A DNA stretch of 64,000 nt from Armigeres subalbatus (lineage: Eukaryota > Arthropoda > Insecta > Diptera > Culicidae). The stretch spans positions 101,072,988 to 101,136,987 of the forward strand of contig NC_085140.1 of the NCBI RefSeq assembly GCF_024139115.2, given 5' to 3'. A program made the position numbers and the translations under genes. Each line of letters opens with the position of its first letter. Within the stretch, counting starts at the first letter, position 1. This document shows positions 56,697 through 64,000 of this stretch, piece by piece. Below the pieces are notes generated by a model. It saw nothing but the letters and a program-made list of their open reading frames with translations. It made no database searches and had not been told where the DNA came from.

Positions 56697-57916
56697 TTAG
56701 CTAAATTCATCATGATCCACATCCAAGCAATCAGTGACATTCCGAGCCAACTCAACCGAGAACTTGTTTTCTTTCACTGCCACAGTATTTCTCATTGCTT
56801 GCAGCATCTCATCATACTCCTTCTGTTTCGTCTCAAGCATCGAAATTCTTTCCCCAATCGTTCTGACCACATTACCAAGTTGTTGGTAATCATTTTTCAA
56901 CTCCCGAAGTATGTTACTGTAAGCACCGTTGACTGTGTTAGCCACTTGCAAATCGAGTCTAGCTTTCTCCAGGATAGTGTCACTATGGACAGGAACACTG
57001 CTAAAAAGGTTTATAAGATGCTCAGGTGGGGCTTGATTCATTAAATCATCTCGTTGATCAAACGTTTTGCTAGAAATCCAACTAGCCCAGCAGCCCCAGT
57101 TTACATCATCGCCAGATAAATATTTCCCGTTAATCCTTTTAAGCTGCTCCTTTAGTTGGTTGATTGAAGCAACCGATTCCGCCCCAGATCGATCTTTCTC
57201 AAGAGGACGAAGGAGCTGAGCTTCGACTTGGTGCCATCGCTCTAATGAAGTTATGCTATCTGAGTACTTGTAAACAATAACCGACACTTCCTTCGATAAC
57301 CAATTAACTAGGTTGGCGCTGTTAACTTTTGATGGCGAAATATTCCTTTTATTAATTTTATCTTGAAACACGAGGAATCTGTCGCAATCATCAAAACCAG
57401 GGATTACATCCTCCCAAGACGCTTCAGGTCGTGAATCGGCAGATTCTGTAAACCAAACAGCACGGTGGGTGAATTTTGAGCAGCAACTCCATACCATCGT
57501 TAGTATTTCGTTAACAGTATCTCCATCAACATTGATAGCACCACACTTCTCATAGGACTTTTGGTTTTTGAATTTCTTTAAGAAAACATCTGCTCGAAGT
57601 CGGAACTTTTTACCGCCGATGCTTGAGTAACTGTTTTCTATCCTGGTCGCCAAATCACAGCTTCTCTTTATCTGAAAATCAAATAATTTCTTAGGGTGTG
57701 TTAGAAGACAAATCATTTTCTTACTTTTTTTGAAGACTTTGCTTTAGATGTCGACGGCACATCTTCGTCCCCCATCGGATCTTGCAGTGGATCATCGATA
57801 TCCTTGAGCGATTCAATATCGTAGTTAACGTCCAAATTTGCATAATCAAAAATCCCTTCGCTGTCATCCTCGAGATATTCTTCAAATACGTGGTCTAGGT
57901 CCTCCGGAAAATCCAT
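56697..57916 (-). CDS. Unknown spliced gene convergent with the DD34E transposase
   Basis: Exon 1 (57725-57916 from the ATG) encodes an acidic leader MDFPEDLDHVFEEYLEDDSE ending in Ser/Lys-rich STSKAKSSKK. The 53-bp intron (57672-57724) has GTAAG and TTTGATTTTCAG. Exon 2 (56697-57671) continues in phase 0 with IKRSCDLATR for 324 residues. The 388-residue product is intact: no signal peptide or membrane segment, a middle region with Trp/Cys residues (MVWSCCSKF, WGCWASWI), and a C-terminal part with heptad-like hydrophobic spacing (ILRELKNDYQQLGNVVRTIG and on), suggesting a coiled coil. I do not recognise the family. Its tail-to-tail position with the transposase suggests a second transposon gene, perhaps DNA-binding or regulatory; this is inference. 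The frame is open further upstream to 57967 but without an ATG. Confidence 0.65.
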
Positions 57917-58042
57917 TTCAATCGTAAAACTGTTCGGGAAACGATTGCTATTTGTGAATAACAACACCCTCTATAGAATAAAAACAAACTGAATGTTTTT
58001 GTTTACGGCTGACGTTTCAGAAGAAAAACGTTACATGGAGTG

Positions 58043-58137
58043 GAGTCACTTGATAATAACACAGTGACGACTTGAATAACTGGAGTCAATTTACAGTTTT
58101 TGTTATTCAATGACAATCTCTTCAAGTTAAGTGACTC
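58043..58137. repeat. Short hairpin/MITE-like inverted repeat
   Basis: GAGTCACTT at 58043 and AAGTGACTC ending 58137, with CTTGAATAAC and GTTATTCAA blocks inside, form an imperfect palindrome. It may be part of a transposon end. A 12-bp near match (ACTGCGAAATAT at 51772; inverted ATGTTCGCAGT ending 58157) could be the TIRs of the whole DD34E element. Confidence 0.5.
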
Positions 58138-58139
58138 TT

Positions 58140-58577
58140 GCGCGGTATGTTCGCAGTCTGGTTAGCCTGATTCAATTTAATCGTGATCTGAGCGATAATG
58201 CTGGGATCCACAATACCATCCGCTTCAAAAAAGACTGAAGCAACTACATCAAAATGAGCACATATACACAAATCCGGTCAATGAAATTTCGAACGACCAT
58301 TCTTTCGAAAATCTTCGAGTTAATCGCAAGGTATGCCGCAAAACAGTTGATCAAATTCTGGCTATATAATTCTGGCACAGAAAGATATAAAATTTTAAAA
58401 CTTAAGAATCTTTGTTACAATGACAGAAAAATCAACAACGCATTCCATTGAAAGTATTAGGACAAAACTTGGGCAACCTTCGCACTCACATCAGAGATTG
58501 CATTAAAGAAATATTTTTATAATCCTCAAAAGATCTTGTTCCATTTAATTTTTTGGCGATTTCATAAGGATCATCGG
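58140..58577. other. Unassigned short stretch
   Basis: No gene or repeat boundary recognised apart from the 5-bp target ATCGG at 58573-58577. Confidence 0.35.
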
Positions 58578-58803
58578 TGTAAAGATCCGCCGAGGTCCAG
58601 CCGATTGGTCGCGTCCCGCTTGAGCGGCACAGGTGACGCCACGTCTGTACTCCTTGCCGCGTCGCACTCGACTGTCTCGATCCATGATCGATATGATGCT
58701 TGAGGCGTTCTCACATACATGAGCGCGGATGCATGTGTGTAATCGGATCGACCGAGGGAGTTATGACTAGCATCTGAGTTGCACTTTCAATATGACCGTT
58801 ACA
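58578..58803 (-). repeat. 3' LTR of the coding-free retrotransposon
   Basis: 226 bp, TGTAAAGATC...ACCGTTACA on the plus strand. It differs from the partner LTR by G/A in CCGAGGTCC and G/A in GAGCGCGGA. Confidence 0.92.
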
Positions 58804-58818
58804 TCCCTCCCTTTTTTT
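58804..58818 (-). promoter_or_regulatory. Polypurine tract
   Basis: On the minus strand an uninterrupted A7-GGGAGGGA purine run ends directly at the LTR, as required for plus-strand priming. It fixes the element's orientation. Confidence 0.8.
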
Positions 58819-58844
58819 AGAATCATATTTCATCATAGGAAACT

Positions 58845-61270
58845 GTGAGTGTTTATGATATTTCAAATATACTTAATCCAAATCAATTGTGTGTCAATTC
58901 AAATGAGTTCCAGTTATTCAACCTAACTCATGTACCAAGCCCAAACTACGCTTGTTGCCATCGAACCAGAGAACTCCAGATTTATGGCAGTATAATCCAA
59001 ACAAAGCGAGACTACTTCACTATCTCTCATGATTTGACCCTCCTACTAGAACCCACGCTATCTATAAATTCAGTGTTCCATTTACACATACACACCCATT
59101 AACTCCAGCGCCATTCGTAAGTTCCCCGGTCGAATCAAGGAATGAACCAAGGGTGGATTCGGAAATCTTACGCCCGGACCTGCAAGGACAACTAGAGATA
59201 TTGAAGAATGGATCACATCCAGAGCTAACACACTTTACATGTAATGACAAACCCTGGTTTTAACGTTTTCATCATACTTTACGCGAATATCATGAACATA
59301 CCCTCGAACTTATATGTTCCAATCTCATGTTTGAGGCATTAGTGAACATTATTACCAGCCCGAGCAGCTACCACTTATCCCCACCGACAACTACGCTCAG
59401 TAGCCTATGCTTAATTTGATGCGACAACATGAGAGTGCAGCCACGTGCTAAAAGTGCGAAGTTCTGGTAGCATGCTGATTCTGATCAACACCATCCAAGT
59501 TTCAAACGACTTCATTGACAAGTTCAATGAAAATGATTCCAATAACGTTCTATACCACAGAGACTTTGTCCTACACAGTGGTCGAACACAAACAAGGCGG
59601 TGGACATCTTCCCAAATGTCTGATTGAGATTTTCCCTTTTTAATCCGCACATTAGATCGTCACTCTTTTGCACTTTTGCACCTCACATAGATGCACAAAA
59701 CATCTTCTAATCAGCACTGTTACCTTCGAAACTTTCACATATTCATCGAAATCATGATATCAAGGTTACTGTCTCTTGGGCACTGAATTCAATTAAATCC
59801 ATCTGCTGCTTGCACCATATACTCTCCTCCCTAGAATTCAAAACTACAATAGACTTTAAATGACAATGGTTACGAATGCCACCACACAACCTTACTATTT
59901 TACTTTTTGGTTCGCTATTTCCCTCCAATATATTGTTTAATTTATCACCCTCGTCTACTAGGTTCTCCAGATGATTAAAAGTAAGCGTGATTCTGCTGTG
60001 TATGCTGTCTTCCTCTCAAAGTGCTTATGATGCTTTTGCTGCATCGTGATTACCACCAACTTTTATTTTATACTAGTCGACCCTGCAGACGATCTCCTGC
60101 ATAGTAGCGCGTTGTGAGCTCCCCATACAAAGTTTCTTTACGAAACTTAATTTTAGCTTTTCACGATTTACTCAACTTTACATGCATGAGGAAATATCAT
60201 ATAAACCCGTCGGAAAATATAAGGAACATATCTGCTGAAGGAATGAAGGAAATTCATCCAGCCGTTTTCGAGTTCTGCGGATACGAACACAGACCATTTC
60301 ATTTTTATATAGATATAGATATCCTACTAGATATCCTATATAGATATCCTACACAGTGACATTAGTGTTGGTGATCCTGGGCTTGGAGAACTCAATAGGA
60401 AAAACAAAGCTAATTTGTTGAAACAATTTCTTGACTAACCACTCTCCAATACAAGCAGATTCTCGAAGTTTCGCGAGACAACTGTTTAAACGATTCGTTC
60501 AAACATTCGAACTAGATATTGGGAAACTATAACAATAATGCTCTATGCGTATTTCAATCGTCACAAATGGTTATACTAAATTCATACTGAATTGTCAACA
60601 ACCTCACAAAGGTTACACGAATCAATGGATGTCATGCGATTTGAACTCGTAGAAATATTGCTAATTAAATTGATTGGATGCACAATGTCGACAAGAGATA
60701 TCTTAATAAACAACAGTGTGTGGTGAGCACAATCGATACGCGATGCCCAGGAAATCGAGAATGTTTTATACAAGAAAAACATCCCAGAACAAATCAAGAA
60801 CGCATCATCTCTTTATCGGCATTCCCGCGCCTTTGTTCACAAGGCTAACTATTTAATACACAAATAGCCTTTATGTATGTTATGGATTTGTAGCACAACT
60901 TTCACTTCAGTTATCACAAAGAAGTAATTGTCCATTACAATACTGCAGTTTGAACACATTTCATTGCGTAGCATGATCTATACGATAATTGTTTCGAGTG
61001 TAATTTGTTTGTATTGTTTTTTTGAATTATAATTTGAAAAATTTCATTCGAGAAACGTGTCAACAACTTAAACACAATGAGTTACATATTACTCCAACAA
61101 TTAGTAGAACTCATTCTGGCCTATGTGTCAGTACTTGCCATGAACATCGCTAATAGATTAACTCAAGCATAATTTTTCATAAGTAAACACTGTATTTTAT
61201 AAGTAAAAATATCACAGAAAACATCTTCACTGCAGCATCTCCGAACTAAGCATGAAACGTCTCCATTTAT
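58845..61270. other. Interior of the LTR element, non-coding
   Basis: Short unrelated frames only. 60310-60355 has TAGATATCCTA repeats; 60720-60850 holds a decayed copy of the second SINE family (GGTGAGCACAATCGATACGC, ATCGAGAATGTTTTATACAA). No retroviral-type motif seen. Confidence 0.5.
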
Positions 61271-61368
61271 CTTTCTTATTGGCATTACATCGCCCACTCG
61301 GACATTGTCGCCTTGCAGCTTAGTGTTCTCTAAGCACAGTATCTTACCGCACGGCTAAGGAAGGGCCC
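61271..61368 (-). mobile_element. Feilai-like SINE with internal deletion
   Basis: TTATTGGCATTACATCGCCC..AGCTTAGTGTTCTC is joined directly to ATCTTACCGCACGGCTAAGG, so most of the tRNA-like head and the middle are gone. The imperfect flanks CGTCTCCATTTAT and GGTCTCCGTTTAT look like a decayed target duplication. Confidence 0.65.
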
Positions 61369-61949
61369 AGGTCTCCGTTTATGCATTTAGTATTACTCGA
61401 CCATACCCTAAGCCTAACATTGGTTAAAGTCATAAATTAATTATAGAAGACATATCTCAATATAATTAAAATGCGACATTACACCGTAGAACATTAGCTT
61501 ATCGCACAAGCAACTAAGGTACTCACAAAGCCTCTTCAACTTATTACACGATAAATTCTTTGCTTTGCATACAATCATATCATAATAGCACATAGCTTTC
61601 CAATTCCCACGAAACTTTTTAAAAGTGTATGAGTATCACCATATTGCAATTGTTATTCCAACAATACACGAAGCATATTGTTTTACGTAAAGCATTTCTA
61701 GTCAAGCATCTGTAATTCTCCGTATCCCAGAAAAACATCTCCCAAGCGCAAGAGAAAATCCAACGACCAACACCATATATGTAGCATTTCATATTCTTCG
61801 AAGTATTTCTACATTGCATATAGCATCTCTACTCTATAAGAATGATCTCTATTTTTAACGAATATCTCCGTATAGATATCACGTAGCATCTTCATAATGC
61901 ATAAATTATCTCTAAATTTTGCATAGAATCTTTCTGTTACGTGAAACTT

Positions 61950-62400
61950 CTCAATAGTGCACGAAACACGAAGCATCCCCTCATTGCATAGAGCATTTCC
62001 TCATAGCCCGGAGTATCTACATAGTACGAAGCATTTCCTTATGGCACAAAGCATCTCCTCATAGCACAAAGCATCTACACTTTTCACGATGCATCTCGTA
62101 ATAGAACGCAGCATAACCACATTGCACGAAGCATCTCCTCATAGCTTGAAGTATCGCCACATTGTACGAAGCATCTTCTCATAGCACGAAGTGTCTCAAC
62201 ATTGCACGAAGCATCTCTTTATAGCACGAAGCGTCTCCATATTTCACGAAGCATCTCCTCATAGCACGAAGTATCTCAACATTGCACGAAGCATCTCCTC
62301 ATAGCACGAAGCGTCTCCATATTTCACGAAGCATCTCCTCATAGCACGAAGTATCTCTACATTGCACGAAGCAAAAATATCCACTTTCATATTTAATGAA
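61950..62400 (+). repeat. 20-bp monomer tandem array with alternating unit types
   Basis: CACGAAGCATCTCCTCATAG alternates with units such as CACGAAGTATCTCAACATTG and CACGAAGCGTCTCCATATTT, giving 40- and 80-bp higher periods at 62180-62370. The array degrades on the left (to about 61700, with scattered AGCATCT) and on the right by 62430. It lies inside the LTR element. Confidence 0.9.
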
Positions 62401-63097
62401 GCGTCTCAATATCGCACTAAAAGCTTCATCATTGCACCCGCACCTCATCGTCATGCAAATCATTATCAAGTTTCATGTACCTTCTTAACAATTAATTTGC
62501 ACAAAATTTTCATATTACATTCATTCTTTTTTTTTTCAAATTGCAGTGTTTCTAAAACATTTTTCTTCATGCTGTAAGCAATTTCCATTTTCACACTTGT
62601 TTTAGTATGTTTTCATCGACGAGCAGTTGTTTTGCAAAAGTTAGATGTCGATGCAGATAAAAATAAGAACATGTTCAAACTTGTCTCATCTACTTCGCAC
62701 GACAGAAACGTCACTAGTCACTGACGACTGTTTCCAGTAAGTGCTCCAGTGACACGTCGACGCGACGGTCCAGCGATGACTAGCACAGACGATACTTTCA
62801 ACTGCGATCCTTGTGTAATTCAAAGCTATTTGCATTATTCACCAAATTTCCACCAGAGACGAGTCACGTATCATTTGTGTTTTCCAGCTGCGACAATACT
62901 GGAAAACATGCTATCAATACAACTGTCCAACAGTTCTTTCAACACAAAGTTTCACAAAACTACAATGAATGTATGCATGCCAACAGCTTAACCAACAATC
63001 ACATCATAATTTAAAAAAAAAAGAAGCAATTTTACACTTTTTCTCCAGTGAACAAAAAAAAATCCATCTCAGAAAATTTCGATTTGGAAAATTATTC

Positions 63098-63109
63098 TCC
63101 TCGTCGCCA
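63098..63109 (-). promoter_or_regulatory. Primer-binding site, tRNA-Ser(GCU) type
   Basis: TGGCGACGAGGA on the minus strand, one base inside the 5' LTR, is complementary to a tRNA 3' end CCTCGTCG plus CCA as found in tRNA-Ser(GCU) (recalled knowledge of that tRNA; 12 of 12 bases). Confidence 0.75.
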
Positions 63110-63110
63110 T

Positions 63111-63336
63111 TGTAAAGATCCGCCGAAGTCCAGCCGATTGGTCGCGTCCCGCTTGAGCGGCACAGGTGACGCCACGTCTGTACTCCTTGCCGCGTCGCAC
63201 TCGACTGTCTCGATCCATGATCGATATGATGCTTGAGGCGTTCTCACATACATGAGCGCAGATGCATGTGTGTAATCGGATCGACCGAGGGAGTTATGAC
63301 TAGCATCTGAGTTGCACTTTCAATATGACCGTTACA
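63111..63336 (-). repeat. 5' LTR of the coding-free retrotransposon
   Basis: 226 bp, partner of 58578-58803. As the 5' LTR on the minus strand it should hold the promoter; no clear TATA box was identified. Confidence 0.92.
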
Positions 63337-63341
63337 ATCGG

Positions 63342-64000
63342 AAAACTCTTTTGTGCCTGCTTTAGTTAGAATTTGTTTTTTAGGATAAAAAAAAATAGAT
63401 TTAGAAACCAGTTCGTATCAGAAAACATTTCTTTTGCAGCACAATTCAGATCGATTTGGTTGCTTCTCAAGTCTCTGATTTTTGCAGAGAAATCTCTCAC
63501 CTATTCAGAAAACCATAATAAAGCCTCTTCCTAACGTCAGTAACTACAAAACCCTATGTTATTCTGGAATTTAATTTATGACTCATAATTTTATGACTCA
63601 TGGAATTTATGACTCATAAAAAACACTTTAGGATTCCAAATTTGTGTTCATCGGTACTTAACTATTTCAGCACATAGCATACATTTTGGAATTGCATGAA
63701 TACTTATATTGATTATGACAAAATTTCGTGGAATTTATTCCACATCTAAAGAGTTTCAAAAATTTCAAGTTTCAAAAAAATCGAGATCTTTATGCATTAA
63801 GTAATCATGGAAATGCTTGAAAACTTTCAGAAATATACTCATATCGAATTTCATTTATAGATAGAAGAAGATCGAAGAAGATTCTTGAATCTTAGATTAC
63901 ACACTTATCCACATTTAGTAACATGGATAAGACAAGTTGACACAGACACAGCGTTTTGAAGCAATCACAGCATCATTGGAAATCAATTGTATTATTCGTG
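63342..64000. other. Unassigned stretch at window end
   Basis: AT-rich. A TTTATGACTCATAA phrase is repeated three times at 63573-63622. No gene recognised. Confidence 0.4.

Larger units (their letters stand above)
58578..63336 (-). mobile_element. LTR retrotransposon structure without gag-pol (LARD-like)
   Basis: Two direct 226-bp LTRs (58578-58803, 63111-63336) with TG..CA ends differ at two positions only. The 5-bp target duplication ATCGG lies at 58573-58577 and 63337-63341. Orientation is minus: next to the right LTR is a primer-binding site TGGCGACGAGGA (63098-63109 read on the minus strand), which fits the 3' end of tRNA-Ser(GCU) plus CCA; next to the left LTR is a polypurine tract AAAAAAAGGGAGGGA (58804-58818, minus). 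The 4.3 kb interior has no frame above 92 residues and no recognisable gag, protease, RT or integrase. Near-identical LTRs mean recent insertion, so it was probably mobilised in trans. Confidence 0.92.

Noticed and set aside
61950..62400. CRISPR-like regular short repeats
   Set aside because: Units are contiguous 20-mers without unique spacers, in a eukaryotic retroelement; an ordinary tandem array.

Overview
The window looks like gene-poor nuclear DNA of a culicine mosquito, most likely Aedes. This is inferred from the repeat content: RTE-clade (JAM/BovB-type) and I-type non-LTR retrotransposons, tRNA-derived SINEs resembling Feilai, many TA-target MITEs, and a mosquito-type Ala-rich cuticular protein gene. 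It is AT-rich, and most long open frames lie inside repeats and are not genes. I see one convincing intact host gene, a two-exon cuticular protein at 12987-13385 on the minus strand, with TATA box, initiator and poly(A) signal in the right places.

Layout. 0-8 kb: a foldback element, a non-coding interspersed family split by a 2 kb TA-flanked element, and a degenerate GGAATTCC-type repeat field with two MITEs. 8.3-11.04 kb: two blocks of one 132/133-bp satellite meeting head to head. 11-14 kb: the cuticle gene. 14-23 kb: MITEs, SINEs, a GT microsatellite and unassigned AT-rich DNA. 23-25 kb: a decayed RTE element next to a hAT MITE. 25-30 kb: GC-rich, possibly retroelement-derived DNA, then a 2.64 kb TA-flanked element with GGGGTAAGTGGG-like ends. 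30-35 kb: further MITEs, a SINE with clean target duplications and a decayed Tc1-like element. 35.7-42.5 kb: DNA bounded by CCCTTATGCGGCC inverted ends at TTAA sites, containing diverged satellite and a ~140-bp tandem array. 42.8-45.3 kb: a 5'-truncated I-type element split by a probable 1233-bp solo LTR. 45.3-48 kb: a long-TSD interspersed element, then a second RTE copy split by a 179-bp MITE. 49.5-51.5 kb: a 2026-bp non-autonomous hAT element stuffed with a palindromic minisatellite. 51.9-58 kb: a decayed DD34E (IS630-Tc1-mariner) transposase and a convergent, intact-looking spliced gene of unknown function, with a 3.47 kb TA-flanked insertion inside the transposase. 58.6-63.3 kb: a complete LTR retrotransposon structure (226-bp LTRs differing at two positions, 5-bp TSD, tRNA-Ser-type PBS, PPT) with no gag-pol.

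Insertion junctions are unusually informative. In three places (I-type ORF, RTE ORF, DD34E transposase), removing the insert and one target copy reconnects the reading frame exactly. The most unusual items are the head-to-head satellite and its 16-nt match in the cuticle gene 3'UTR, the possible two-gene DD34E transposon, and the coding-free but young LTR element.
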